A model generated the notes under the pieces. The model saw only the letters and a program-made list of their open reading frames with translations, was not told the DNA's origin and ran no database searches. Below, piece after piece: positions 43,761 to 52,627 of a DNA stretch of 64,000 nt (position 1 is its first letter; the number at the start of each line of letters is the position of its first letter). Origin of the DNA: Cyanobium sp. AMD-g (GTDB taxonomy: Bacteria; Cyanobacteriota; Cyanobacteriia; PCC-6307; Cyanobiaceae); assembly GCF_024346395.1 (NCBI RefSeq), contig NZ_JAGQCW010000004.1:184910-248909 (forward strand), given 5' to 3'. The translations under genes and the position numbers were made by a program.

Positions 43761-44312
43761 ATGAACCACCTCAACACCCGCCACCGAAACCGCCACCGAC
43801 GCCGCCCGAACCTGCACCGGGGCTTCACCCTGGTGGAGCTGCTGATCACCTCGGTGATCATGGGCGTGATCTTCGCCACCGGCAGCAATGTGATGGTGAC
43901 CCAGATCCGGGTCTCCGCCCAGCAGGAATCGATCCGGCGCCTGCAGGACCACTGGGGCCGCATCAACCATCTGCTCGACAGTGAGATCACCGAATCCGCC
44001 TCGGCGACCGCCGTCTCCGGCACGTCCCTCACCCTCACGCTCGCGGGCGGTCAGACGATCACCTACAGCTTCGATGCCGGGTCCCGAACCATCACAAGGA
44101 CAGGTCCGCCGATCAACGACAACGGCACCTTGAATCTCACCCCCGGCACCGCCAATGTCGCTTCGGTGCTGCTCACCAACGTCGATTCCTTCGCACCCGC
44201 GATCACCAACAGCCGCGAGCCCGTCTACACCCTGGCCCTCAGCGATGGGCTCGGAGCGTCGTTCACCGGGCTGTCCAGTTCCAGCCGTTCGCGCACCTCC
44301 AGCTACCCCTGA
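43761..44312 (+). CDS. Minor pilin, PilW/GspJ-like, operon B
   Basis: A 183-residue prepilin with an Arg/His-rich leader ending at RG/FTLVELLITSVIMGVIFAT. Shared with operon A are LQDHWGRINHLLDSEITESA and RTGPPINDNGTLN. It starts 4 bases after the FimT-like gene. Confidence 0.88.
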   Translation: MNHLNTRHRNRHRRRPNLHRGFTLVELLITSVIMGVIFATGSNVMVTQIRVSAQQESIRRLQDHWGRINHLLDSEITESASATAVSGTSLTLTLAGGQTITYSFDAGSRTITRTGPPINDNGTLNLTPGTANVASVLLTNVDSFAPAITNSREPVYTLALSDGLGASFTGLSSSSRSRTSSYP

Positions 44313-44325
44313 TCGCCACCCGCCG

Positions 44326-44865
44326 ATGCGCCGCCCGCAACCTGCCCTGCTCCTGCTGGTGCCCCCGCTGCTGCCTCTGCTGCTGATCGGCTGCCAGCGG
44401 CCCCCGCTCGTGGTCAGCGACCAGCAGCGGGCGGCCTGCCGCAGTCAGGCCGAAAGCGCCGCCAGCCCCGAGGAGGCGCTGAAACGCAATGCCGCCTGCC
44501 TCGACGCGGCCATCGAGGAGCTGAAGAATCCGCCGCCCCCGTCCCCTCCCCCAGTGGTGGCGGCGGCTCCGCCACCTGCGGCGCCGATCGATCGCTACCG
44601 CTACTGCCTGCTGCACCAGGACGATGTGCAGGCGGCCTCCGCCCGCCTGACCAACGTCGCCAAGCCCCTGATGGTGGCCTCCAAGCGCCATGCCCCCGAG
44701 AGTGAGGAGTTCCGCGAAGCCCAGCAGGCCTACGACGCCGCCCTGGCCGAGCTGGAGCGGCTGCTGCCCCCGGAGATCCGCAACGGCATGGATCTGATGC
44801 CCACCGCCGCCGAGGTCTACAGCCTCTGCGATCGCCAGGTGATCGAACGGACGGCAGGTCCGTAG
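44326..44865 (+). CDS. Lipoprotein linked to minor pilins, operon B
   Basis: A 179-residue lipoprotein (LLPLLLIGC lipobox, Cys23) with a Pro-rich linker and the C-terminal domain YRYCLLHQDDVQAASARLTN, then LERLLPPEIRNGMDLMPTA, shared with the operon A lipoprotein. It closes the operon. The conservation of this partner in both sets argues that it is a functional part of the pilus system. Confidence 0.85.
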   Translation: MRRPQPALLLLVPPLLPLLLIGCQRPPLVVSDQQRAACRSQAESAASPEEALKRNAACLDAAIEELKNPPPPSPPPVVAAAPPPAAPIDRYRYCLLHQDDVQAASARLTNVAKPLMVASKRHAPESEEFREAQQAYDAALAELERLLPPEIRNGMDLMPTAAEVYSLCDRQVIERTAGP

Positions 44866-44867
44866 GG

Positions 44868-45335
44868 CTAAGGCTCAGAGCCGATCCAGTGGTGGGCCAG
44901 GCCCAGGGCGGCGGCGGCCTGAATCAGCGCCTGGTCGGCTGTGGTGAGGATCAACTGCTCCCGGCTGGCGATGGCCAGGTGGAGGGCATCGCCACTGCGT
45001 AGCGACAGGTTCTCCATCTCCTGCAACCACTGCCTGGCCTGCAGGAAATCGGTGCCCCGCGGTTCCAGCAGTTGCAGGCGTTCCCGGCGGAAGCACTCAA
45101 ATTCGGCCTGGACGGCCCCGGCACGATCCGCGCTGAGATCACCCCGGTGCACGCACAGCGAGACCACGCCAGCGAACTCAAGCAGCACCCAGTGGCTGAC
45201 CCAGAGAGGAGCATGGCCTTGGTCGAGAAACCACTGCTCCGCCGCAGGAAAGCCGGCGTCGTTCAAAAAAAGGGACAGCACCACGCAGGTGTCCACATAC
45301 GGCGCCGCCATCGGATTCCGGCTTTGGAGCGTCAT
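44868..45335 (-). CDS. PIN-domain toxin
   Basis: A 155-residue PIN protein, probably starting at MAAPYVDTCVVLSLFLND (first Asp). HWVLLEFAGVVSL holds the Glu, and SGDALHLAIASREQLILTTA with DQALIQAAA the later acidic residues. All key positions are present. It lies downstream of a Phd-like antitoxin and overlaps it by 4 bases. Confidence 0.88.
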   Translation of the reverse strand: MTLQSRNPMAAPYVDTCVVLSLFLNDAGFPAAEQWFLDQGHAPLWVSHWVLLEFAGVVSLCVHRGDLSADRAGAVQAEFECFRRERLQLLEPRGTDFLQARQWLQEMENLSLRSGDALHLAIASREQLILTTADQALIQAAAALGLAHHWIGSEP

Positions 45336-45583
45336 CCCCGCTCCCGCCGCAGCTCGCCGACCAGGGCAACAGCGTTCCCCGGGAAGGGGGGCTGGTGGCC
45401 ATGGAACCGCCGCAGCCGCTCAGGCCATGAAAGCGCGCCATCCTCGGCCAGGGCAGGGACTTCGCGCACCAGCCGGGCCACCGGTTGGCCGCGGCGGGTG
45501 ATCACCACCTCGTCACCCATCTCCACCGCATCCAGCAGCGCCGAGAGCTGCGCTTTCGCCTCAGCCAGGCCGACGGAACGCAT
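45332..45583 (-). CDS. Phd/YefM-type antitoxin
   Basis: An 83-residue antitoxin: MRSVGLAEAKAQLSALLDAV and VVITRRGQPVARLV form the Phd fold that binds DNA; the basic C-terminus contacts the toxin. It precedes the PIN gene with a 4-base overlap. Confidence 0.9.
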   Translation of the reverse strand: MRSVGLAEAKAQLSALLDAVEMGDEVVITRRGQPVARLVREVPALAEDGALSWPERLRRFHGHQPPFPGNAVALVGELRRERG

Positions 45584-45602
45584 GGTCAGATGGTCAGATG
45601 GT
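45583..45602. repeat. Tandem 8-base repeat at the Phd start
   Basis: TGGTCAGA occurs at 45583-45590 and 45591-45598, with a further TGGT after it. It starts inside the antitoxin initiation codon, consistent with autoregulation, but it is short. Confidence 0.4.
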
Positions 45603-45716
45603 TTCTTGAGCTTAGGGCCGATGCTGCGACGGCCATCCCCCTCAGCCGTGGCCTGATCCTGGATTCAGATCTGGAGCGCCCTGTCCGTAGGCTGCCCCCA
45701 AGACGATGGGCTTCCC

Positions 45717-47009
45717 GTGCTGGATCAGCGCCTGCTGCGCAACGACCCGACGCTGATCACCGCCCCCCTGGCGCGGCGCGGCCTGGCCACCGACCTCTCG
45801 GGCCTGCAGCAACTGGCCCTGGAGGCCCGCGACCTGGAGCAGCAACGCAGCGAACTCCAGGCGGAAGGCAACCGCATCGGCCGCGAGGTGGGCGAGCGGA
45901 TCAGGGCCGGTGCCGCGCCGGGCGGCGAGGAGGTGAGGGAGCTGCGCGAACAGGGCAACCGCATCAAGCAGCAGGTGGCGGAGCTGGAGGAGCAGGAGAA
46001 GGGGATCGAGGCGCAGCTGCTGGAGCAGCTGATGGTGTTGCCCAACCTGCCCTCGCCCCTCTGCCCCACGGGCCGCAGCGAGGCGGATAACGTGGAGGTG
46101 AAGCGCTGGGGTACGCCGCGACTCCCCGTCGGCGGCGAGCAGCTCCAGGAGCATTGGCAGATCGCTGAGCGGCTGGGCATCGTTGACACCGAGCGCTCGG
46201 TGCGCATCGCCCAGAGCCGCTTCGTGACCCTGCTGGGCCAGGGGGCACGGCTGGAGCGGGCCCTGATCAGCTTCATGCTCGATCACCACGCCAAGCGCGG
46301 CTACACCGAGGTGCTGCCGCCGATCCTGGTCAACACCGCCAGCCTCACCGCCTCCGGCCAGCTGCCGAAGTTCGCCGAGGAAAGCTTCCGCTGCGCCGAG
46401 GACGACCTCTGGCTCACCCCCACCGCTGAGGTGCCGGTCACCTCCTTCCACCGCGGCGAGGTGCTTGCCGCCGAGCAGCTGCCTCTGAGGTACGCCGCCT
46501 ACACCCCCTGCTTCCGCCGCGAGGCCGGCTCCTATGGCCGCGACACCCGGGGCCTGATCCGCCTGCATCAGTTCAACAAGGTGGAGCTCTACTGGTTCTG
46601 CCGCCCAGAGGACTCGGAAGCGGCCCACGAGCAGCTCACCTTGGATGCCGAGGCGATCCTCGAGGCCCTGGAGCTGCCCTACCGGCGCCTGGAGCTGTGC
46701 AGCGGCGATCTGGGCTTCTCCGCCGTTCGCACCTACGACCTGGAGGTGTGGCTGGCGGGGGCCGGCACCTACCGGGAAATCTCCAGCTGCAGCACCTGCG
46801 GCGATTTCCAGGCCCGCCGGGCCTCGATCCGTTTCCGGGACGGCAAGCAGACCCGCCTGCTGCACACCCTCAACGGCAGTGGCCTGGCGGTGGGCCGCAC
46901 CATGGCGGCCCTGCTGGAGGCGGGCCAGCAGGCGGACGGAAGCGTGAGGCTGCCGCAGGCGCTGGTTGGCTACGTCGGTGCCGACCGGCTGGTTGCCGGT
47001 TCCCCCTAG
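45717..47009 (+). CDS. serS: Seryl-tRNA synthetase
   Basis: A 430-residue class II synthetase. The N-terminal coiled coil (about 30-105) binds tRNA-Ser. Motif 2 is FRREAGSYGRDTRGLIRLHQ and motif 3 is LNGSGLAVGRTMAALLE. The GTG at 45717 gives MLDQRLLRNDP, the normal family start. The stop overlaps the convergent PilZ gene stop. Confidence 0.96.
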   Translation: MLDQRLLRNDPTLITAPLARRGLATDLSGLQQLALEARDLEQQRSELQAEGNRIGREVGERIRAGAAPGGEEVRELREQGNRIKQQVAELEEQEKGIEAQLLEQLMVLPNLPSPLCPTGRSEADNVEVKRWGTPRLPVGGEQLQEHWQIAERLGIVDTERSVRIAQSRFVTLLGQGARLERALISFMLDHHAKRGYTEVLPPILVNTASLTASGQLPKFAEESFRCAEDDLWLTPTAEVPVTSFHRGEVLAAEQLPLRYAAYTPCFRREAGSYGRDTRGLIRLHQFNKVELYWFCRPEDSEAAHEQLTLDAEAILEALELPYRRLELCSGDLGFSAVRTYDLEVWLAGAGTYREISSCSTCGDFQARRASIRFRDGKQTRLLHTLNGSGLAVGRTMAALLEAGQQADGSVRLPQALVGYVGADRLVAGSP

Positions 47010-47401
47010 GAGCCCTCCCGGACAGCCAGCGGCTGGTCGAGGTACTGGTCGAGCATGGTTCCGGGCAACAGCGGACCCGGAAGAAAGCGCAGTCCGATTT
47101 CGGTGTTGTAGTTCCTCTCCTTCACCCATTGCACCTCGGAAGGAACCGAAAGATCGAGGTTCAACTCGCTGTCGGCGAAATCGAGGACAACATTTTCGTT
47201 GGGATCCAGTTCGATCCCGCCGCGACGGATCACGCAGGCTCCAGAACGGCTGAGATCCGTCACGGTGACATAGGCAAGCCGACCCGAAAGGGTTCTCAGA
47301 CTTGCGGAAACACCCGGCGGCAGGGAATGCCGCAGGGACTGTCTCAGGTCCCCAGCGTTCTGTTCACCATTGGGTGCGTGTTGCAGCGGATCCTCAGACA
47401 C
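47006..47401 (-). CDS. Single-domain PilZ protein (c-di-GMP binding)
   Basis: A 131-residue PilZ protein. The c-di-GMP motif RxxxR is present (RQSLR), and the second motif D-x-S-x-x-G is in VTDLSRSGACV. The barrel follows: VVLDFADSELNLDLSVPSEV then QWVKERNYNTEIGLRF. PilZ domains couple c-di-GMP level to surface, pilus or polysaccharide functions. A GTG start at 47401 is used. A second such protein lies at 62621. Confidence 0.85.
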   Translation of the reverse strand: MSEDPLQHAPNGEQNAGDLRQSLRHSLPPGVSASLRTLSGRLAYVTVTDLSRSGACVIRRGGIELDPNENVVLDFADSELNLDLSVPSEVQWVKERNYNTEIGLRFLPGPLLPGTMLDQYLDQPLAVREGS

Positions 47402-47542
47402 GCAATCGCCAACCGATCAGTTCCCACAGACTATCTGGGCAGGTCGCCAGTGTCATGGCCGGTGCTGCCGCAGCCGGTGCTCCCCCCACCGCAGTGCCGG
47501 GGTGGTTCCCGCAGAATGAGGCCAACGGAACCGGAAGACGGA

Positions 47543-48631
47543 ATGGGTGTACTGACGGCGTTGGCGATCCTGGCGGGCCTGATCCTGGTGCACGAGGCCG
47601 GCCACTTCTTCGCCGCCACCTGGCAGGGCATCCGCGTCAGTGGCTTCTCGATCGGCTTCGGTCCGGCCCTGATCCAGCGGCGGCGGCGCGGCGTTCTGTT
47701 CGCCCTGCGGGCCATCCCCCTGGGGGGCTTTGTCTCCTTCCCCGACGACGAGGAGGACAGCACCATCCCCGCCGATGATCCCGACCTGATGCGCAACCGG
47801 CCCCTGGCCCAGCGGGCCCTGGTGATCGCCGCCGGCGTGATCGCCAACCTGCTGCTGGCCTGGAGCGTTCTCCTGGCCCAGGGGCTGGTGCTGGGCATCC
47901 CCTCCGGCTTCAGCGCCACCCCCGGCGTGGTGGTGGCCGCCGTGCAGCCCGGCCAGGCGGCCGCCGGCTCCGGCCTCCAGCCCGGCGACCGCATCGTGGC
48001 GGTGGATGGCACGCCGCTGGCCGGCGGCCAGGAGGCCGTGATGGCCCTGGTGGGCCGCATCAAGGACGCCCCCGGCCGCACCCTGCGCCTGCAGGCCGAC
48101 CGCAACGGCACGACGGTCAACCTGCCCCTCACCCCCACCGACAGCGACGGCATCGGCCGCATCGGCGCCCAGCTGCAGCCCAATGGCAGCGAATCCTTCC
48201 GCGCCGCCACCAGCCCGATCGAGCCGATCCTGCAGGCCAACCACGATGTCGTGGCCCTCACCCGCCGCACCGTGGAAGGCTTCGGCACCCTGATCACCCA
48301 CTTCGGCGAAACCGCCCCCCAGGTGTCGGGCCCGGTGAAGATCGTTGAAATGGGGGCGTCCCTGGCCAGCCAGGGGGGCAGCAGCCTGTTCCTGTTCACC
48401 GCCCTGATCTCGATCAACCTGGCGGTGCTCAACGCCCTGCCCCTGCCCCTGCTTGACGGCGGCCAGTTCGCCCTGCTCCTTCTCGAAGCTCTGCGGGGCC
48501 GCCCCCTGGCCGACCGCTACCAGATGGCCTTCATGCAGTCGGGCTTCGTCTTCCTGGTGGGCCTCTCCCTGGTGCTGATCGTCAAGGACACCAGCCAGCT
48601 GCCCGCCATCCAGCAGCTGCTCGGCCGCTGA
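47543..48631 (+). CDS. rseP: Site-2 metalloprotease RseP
   Basis: A 362-residue intramembrane zinc protease. The HEAGH motif (HExxH) is at residues 17-21; the PDZ domain spans about 120-210 (VVVAAVQPGQAAAGSGLQPG); NALPLPLLDGGQFALLLLEA gives the LDG motif with the third zinc ligand near the end. It cleaves anti-sigma factors or other membrane substrates. The ATG at 47543 puts HExxH at the usual place; an in-frame ATG at 47516 is also possible. Two bases before nth. Confidence 0.93.
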   Translation: MGVLTALAILAGLILVHEAGHFFAATWQGIRVSGFSIGFGPALIQRRRRGVLFALRAIPLGGFVSFPDDEEDSTIPADDPDLMRNRPLAQRALVIAAGVIANLLLAWSVLLAQGLVLGIPSGFSATPGVVVAAVQPGQAAAGSGLQPGDRIVAVDGTPLAGGQEAVMALVGRIKDAPGRTLRLQADRNGTTVNLPLTPTDSDGIGRIGAQLQPNGSESFRAATSPIEPILQANHDVVALTRRTVEGFGTLITHFGETAPQVSGPVKIVEMGASLASQGGSSLFLFTALISINLAVLNALPLPLLDGGQFALLLLEALRGRPLADRYQMAFMQSGFVFLVGLSLVLIVKDTSQLPAIQQLLGR

Positions 48632-48632
48632 A

Positions 48633-49319
48633 GTGCCCCGCTTTCCCAGCCCCCGGACCCGGGCGCCGCTGATCCTTGAGCGGCTCGGCGAGCTCTATCC
48701 CGACGCCACCTGCTCCCTCGACTGGCGCACACCCTGGGAGCTGCTGGTGGCCACCATGCTCTCGGCCCAGTGCACCGACGAGCGGGTCAACAAGGTCACG
48801 CCGGCCCTGTTCGAGCGCTTCCCCGATGCCGCCGCCGCCGCGGCCGTTGGCAGTGAGGCGGTGGAGCCCTACGTGCAGTCCACGGGCTTCTACCGCAACA
48901 AGGCCAAACACATCGTGGCCGCCTCGCGGCTGCTGATGGAACACCACGGCGGCGCCGTGCCCGCCTCGATGCAGGAGCTGCTGCCCCTGCCGGGGGTGGC
49001 CCGCAAGACCGCCAACGTGGTGCTGGCCCACGCCTTCGGCATCAACGCCGGCGTCACGGTGGACACCCATGTGAAGCGGCTGGCCCACCGGCTCGGGCTG
49101 ACCCGTCACACCGACCCGAAACGGATCGAACCCGACCTGATGAAGCTGGTGCCCAGGCCCGACTGGGAAACCCTCTCGATCCGGCTGATCTTCCACGGCC
49201 GGGCCGTCTGTGTGGCCCGCAAACCCCGCTGCGCCGGCTGCGGCCTGGCCGACCTCTGCCCCAGCCACCCGGGCCCCGAACCCATGCCGGCCGCGCCAAG
49301 AGGTAAGGTGACAGGCTGA
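48633..49319 (+). CDS. nth: Endonuclease III (DNA glycosylase/AP lyase)
   Basis: A 228-residue base-excision enzyme. The HhH motif LPGVARKTANVVLAHA carries the catalytic Lys, and GVTVDTHVKRLAHRLG the catalytic Asp. The Fe-S cluster Cys spacing C-x6-C-x2-C-x5-C is intact (CVARKPRCAGCGLADLC). Starts at GTG 48633, 2 bases after rseP. Confidence 0.95.
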   Translation: MPRFPSPRTRAPLILERLGELYPDATCSLDWRTPWELLVATMLSAQCTDERVNKVTPALFERFPDAAAAAAVGSEAVEPYVQSTGFYRNKAKHIVAASRLLMEHHGGAVPASMQELLPLPGVARKTANVVLAHAFGINAGVTVDTHVKRLAHRLGLTRHTDPKRIEPDLMKLVPRPDWETLSIRLIFHGRAVCVARKPRCAGCGLADLCPSHPGPEPMPAAPRGKVTG

Positions 49320-49340
49320 AGTTTCCCCTCCTCCGGCCGC

Positions 49341-49643
49341 ATGGCGAAGAAGTCGATGATCGCGCGTGACGTCAAGCGCCGCAAGATCGTGGAGCGTTTC
49401 GCGACGCGCCGTGCCGCCCTCAAGGAGGCCTTCGATGCGGCTGGCGATCCGATGGAGCGCCTGGAAATCCACCGCAAGCTGCAGTCGCTGCCCCGCAACA
49501 GCGCCCCCAACCGCATCCGCAATCGTTGCTGGGCCACCGGCAAGCCCCGCGGCTACTACCGCGATTTCGGTCTCTGCCGCAACCAGCTGCGCGAGCGGGC
49601 CCACAAGGGTGAACTCCCCGGCGTGGTCAAGTCCAGCTGGTGA
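49341..49643 (+). CDS. rpsN: 30S ribosomal protein S14
   Basis: A 100-residue S14 of the long, zinc-less type: [20 protein letters not shown] and [20 protein letters not shown], ending in LPGVVKSSW. It binds 16S rRNA in the 30S head. A G+C-rich terminator follows about 45 bases later. Confidence 0.97.
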   Translation: MAKKSMIARDVKRRKIVERFATRRAALKEAFDAAGDPMERLEIHRKLQSLPRNSAPNRIRNRCWATGKPRGYYRDFGLCRNQLRERAHKGELPGVVKSSW

Positions 49644-49689
49644 GCAGCGGGCTTCAGCCCTTCCGCCGCAACGTCTTTCCGTCGCATCA

Positions 49690-49714
49690 GGCGCCCCGCG
49701 GGGGCGCCTTCTTC
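49690..49714 (+). terminator. Probable Rho-independent terminator after rpsN
   Basis: GGCGCCCC (49690-49697) and GGGGCGCC (49701-49708) form an 8-bp stem with a 3-base loop, then TTCTTC. The T run is poor, but the stem is strong. Confidence 0.65.
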
Positions 49715-49774
49715 ATGGCCGGGCGGGGGCGGATGCGAGAATGGTGCGTGACAACAAAACGGACATAACGCCCA

Positions 49775-51904
49775 GTGCAAGGACACACTCAGTCGATCTC
49801 CTTCGATGGTCGGGAGATCCGGCTGACCAGCGGCCGATTTGCGCCCCAGGCCGGGGGCTCGGTAATGGTGGAATGCGGCGATACGTCGATCCTGGTCACC
49901 GCCACCCGCTCGAAAGGCCGGGAAGGCATTGATTTCCTTCCCCTGATCTGCGATTACGAAGAGCGTCTCTACGCCGCCGGCCGCATCCCCGGCAGTTTCT
50001 TCCGTCGTGAGGCCCGCCCCCCCGAGCGGGCCATCCTCACCTGCCGCCTGATCGACCGGCCGATGCGGCCCCTGTTCCCGGGCTGGCTGCGCGACGACCT
50101 GCAGATCGTCGCCACCTGCATGTCCCTGGATGAGCGGGTCCCCCCCGATGTGCTCGCCGTCACCGGCGCCTCGATGGCCACCCTGCTGGCCAAGATCCCC
50201 TTCATGGGCCCGATGGCTGCCGTCCGGGTGGGCCTGCTGGGTGACGACTTCGTGCTCAACCCCAGCTTCCGCGAGATCGAACGCAGCGAACTGGATCTGG
50301 TGGTGGCCGGCACCCCCTCCGGCGTGGTGATGGTGGAAGCGGGCGCCAACCAGCTGCCCGAACAGGATGTGATCGAGGCGATCGATTTCGGCTACGAAGC
50401 CGTGGGCGAGCTGATCCGCGCCCAGCTGGCCCTGCTCAAGGAGCTGGGCATCGAGCAGGTTCTGCCGGAAGAGCGCAGCGACGACCCCACCCTGCCCAGC
50501 TTCCTGGAGAAGGAATGTGCCCAGGGCATCAGTGAGGTGCTCAAGCACTTCGAGCAGACCAAGGCAGAACGGGACGAGAAGCTCGACGCCATCAAGGCCG
50601 AGGTGGGCGAGAAGATCGCCGCCCTCAACGGGGAGGATCCGATCAAGGTGGCTGTGAGCAGCAACAGCAAGTTGCTGGGCAACTCCTACAAGAGCCTCAC
50701 CAAGAAGCTGATGCGTCAGCAGATCGTTGTCGAAGGCAAGCGGGTGGATGGCCGCAACCTCGATGAGGTGCGCCCGATTCAGGCGGCCGTGAGCGTGCTG
50801 CCCAAGCGCGTGCATGGCTCGGGCCTGTTCCAGCGTGGGCTCACCCAGGTGCTCTCCTGCGCCACCCTCGGCACCCCGAGCGATGCCCAGGAGATGGACG
50901 ATCTCAACCCCATCAGCGAAAAGACCTACCTGCACCACTACAACTTCCCTCCCTACTCGGTGGGTGAGACCCGGCCGATGCGCTCCCCCGGTCGCCGTGA
51001 GATCGGCCACGGCGCCCTGGCCGAGCGGGCCCTGATTCCCGTGCTGCCCTCGAAGGAGAGCTTCCCCTACGTGCTGCGCGTGGTGTCGGAGTGCCTCAGC
51101 TCCAACGGCTCCACCTCGATGGGTTCGGTCTGCGGCAGCACCCTGGCCCTGATGGATGCCGGCGTGCCCCTGGCCGCCCCCGTGAGCGGCGCCGCCATGG
51201 GTCTGATCAAGGAAGGCGATGAGGTGCGCATCCTCACCGACATCCAGGGCATCGAGGACTTCCTCGGCGACATGGATTTCAAGGTGGCCGGCACCGAGAA
51301 GGGCATCACCGCCCTGCAGATGGACATGAAGATCAGCGGCCTGGCGATCAAGACCGTCGCCGAAGCGATCAACCAGGCCCGCCCGGCCCGGCTGCACATC
51401 CTCGGCAAGATGCTCGAGGCCATCGACAAGCCCCGCGACACCCTCTCCCCCCATGCCCCGCGCCTGCTCAGCTTCCGCATCGATCCGGAACTGATCGGCA
51501 CCGTGATCGGCCCCGGCGGCCGCACCATCAAGGGCATCACCGAGCGCACCAACACCAAGATCGACATCGAGGACGGCGGGATCGTCACGATCGCCAGCCA
51601 TGACGGCGCCGCCGCCGAAGAGGCCCAGCGCATCATCGAGGGCCTCACCCGTCGCGTCAGCGAAGGCGAAGTCTTCAACGGTTCGGTCACCCGGGTGATC
51701 CCGATCGGTGCCTTCGTGGAGATCCTGCCCGGCAAGGAGGGGATGATCCACATCTCCCAGCTGTCCGAATCGCGGGTCGAGAAGGTCGAAGACGTCGTCA
51801 ACGTCGGCGACCAGGTGACGGTGCGGGTGCGGGAGATCGACAACCGCGGCCGCATCAACCTGACCCTGCGGGGCGTGGAGCAGCAGGAGCCGGCGGCGGT
51901 CTGA
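49775..51904 (+). CDS. pnp: Polyribonucleotide nucleotidyltransferase (PNPase)
   Basis: A 709-residue 3'-5' exoribonuclease. Two RNase PH-like domains (residues about 5-220 and 300-540) include [15 protein letters not shown] and the [17 protein letters not shown] active-site region; KH ([20 protein letters not shown]) and S1 ([20 protein letters not shown]) domains close it. Starts at GTG 49775. The antisense strand carries a 2.2 kb open frame that is a composition artefact. Confidence 0.97.
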   Translation: MQGHTQSISFDGREIRLTSGRFAPQAGGSVMVECGDTSILVTATRSKGREGIDFLPLICDYEERLYAAGRIPGSFFRREARPPERAILTCRLIDRPMRPLFPGWLRDDLQIVATCMSLDERVPPDVLAVTGASMATLLAKIPFMGPMAAVRVGLLGDDFVLNPSFREIERSELDLVVAGTPSGVVMVEAGANQLPEQDVIEAIDFGYEAVGELIRAQLALLKELGIEQVLPEERSDDPTLPSFLEKECAQGISEVLKHFEQTKAERDEKLDAIKAEVGEKIAALNGEDPIKVAVSSNSKLLGNSYKSLTKKLMRQQIVVEGKRVDGRNLDEVRPIQAAVSVLPKRVHGSGLFQRGLTQVLSCATLGTPSDAQEMDDLNPISEKTYLHHYNFPPYSVGETRPMRSPGRREIGHGALAERALIPVLPSKESFPYVLRVVSECLSSNGSTSMGSVCGSTLALMDAGVPLAAPVSGAAMGLIKEGDEVRILTDIQGIEDFLGDMDFKVAGTEKGITALQMDMKISGLAIKTVAEAINQARPARLHILGKMLEAIDKPRDTLSPHAPRLLSFRIDPELIGTVIGPGGRTIKGITERTNTKIDIEDGGIVTIASHDGAAAEEAQRIIEGLTRRVSEGEVFNGSVTRVIPIGAFVEILPGKEGMIHISQLSESRVEKVEDVVNVGDQVTVRVREIDNRGRINLTLRGVEQQEPAAV

Positions 51905-51958
51905 TCCCCGCGGCCGTCATCGTCCCTAAACTGGTTGGCAACTGGTTGAAAGTCGGCG

Positions 51959-52201
51959 ATGAAAACAGTCGGTGCCTTCGAAGCCAAGACCCACCTCTCC
52001 ACCCTGCTGGAAGAGGTGGCCGGCGGCGAGGAGATCCTGATCACCCGCCACGGCAAACCATTGGCACGGCTGGTCCCGGTGGACTCGGATGGGCGTGAGC
52101 GGCGCCTCGAGGCCATCGCCCGTCTGCGCAGCTTCGCAACGGGCCGGCGACTCAACGGCCTCTCCATCGCTGCGTTGCGGGACGAAGGCCGCAGGTGCTG
52201 A
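51959..52201 (+). CDS. Phd/YefM-type antitoxin
   Basis: An 80-residue antitoxin: MKTVGAFEAKTHLSTLLEEV, then EILITRHGKPLARLVPVDSD, the Phd fold. It starts about 55 bases after pnp and overlaps the PIN gene by 7 bases. Confidence 0.9.
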   Translation: MKTVGAFEAKTHLSTLLEEVAGGEEILITRHGKPLARLVPVDSDGRERRLEAIARLRSFATGRRLNGLSIAALRDEGRRC

Positions 52202-52611
52202 GCTTCGTCCCTGACGTTTCAGCCGTGTGCGCCTGGTGTTTTGAGGACGAGCGCACGGCGGCTTCGGAGGCGCTCCTGGCCCGATTGACGGAGTGCGCAC
52301 TCTGCGTTCCGGCGCTCTTCCTCTGGGAACTGGGCAACGTGCTGCTGATGGCAGAACGGCGCGGCCGGATCACCGCGGCGGATCGGAGCCGCTTCCTTGC
52401 CCTGGTGGTTCAACTCAACCTGGGCATTGATCCTGCGGATCCGCACGTCGTGTGGCACGACGTGCTGAGCCTGGCGGCGCAGCATCGCCTCACCAGCTAC
52501 GACGCCGCCTATCTGGAACTGGCCATGCGTGCAGGTCTCCCCCTGGCCAGTCGCGACAACGCGCTTCTGGCAGCCGCACGGGCCTGCGGGCTGGAACTGC
52601 TCGCCTGCTGA
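52195..52611 (+). CDS. PIN-domain toxin
   Basis: A 138-residue PIN protein from GTG 52195. FVPDVSAVCAWCFEDE has the first Asp, LFLWELGNVLLMA the Glu, and LTSYDAAYLELAMRAGLPLA and SRDNALLAAA the later acids. Complete catalytic set; paired with the Phd antitoxin. Confidence 0.9.
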   Translation: MLSFVPDVSAVCAWCFEDERTAASEALLARLTECALCVPALFLWELGNVLLMAERRGRITAADRSRFLALVVQLNLGIDPADPHVVWHDVLSLAAQHRLTSYDAAYLELAMRAGLPLASRDNALLAAARACGLELLAC

Positions 52612-52627
52612 ATCGGCGGGCTCCCGC

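Noticed and set aside
46697..47542. Upstream extension of the RseP frame through serS and PilZ genes
   Set aside because: Antisense and out-of-frame overlap with real genes; HExxH fits a start at 47543.
49556..51751. Long open frame antisense to pnp (731 codons)
   Set aside because: His/Gly-rich shadow of a GC-rich gene; PNPase on the other strand is unmistakable.
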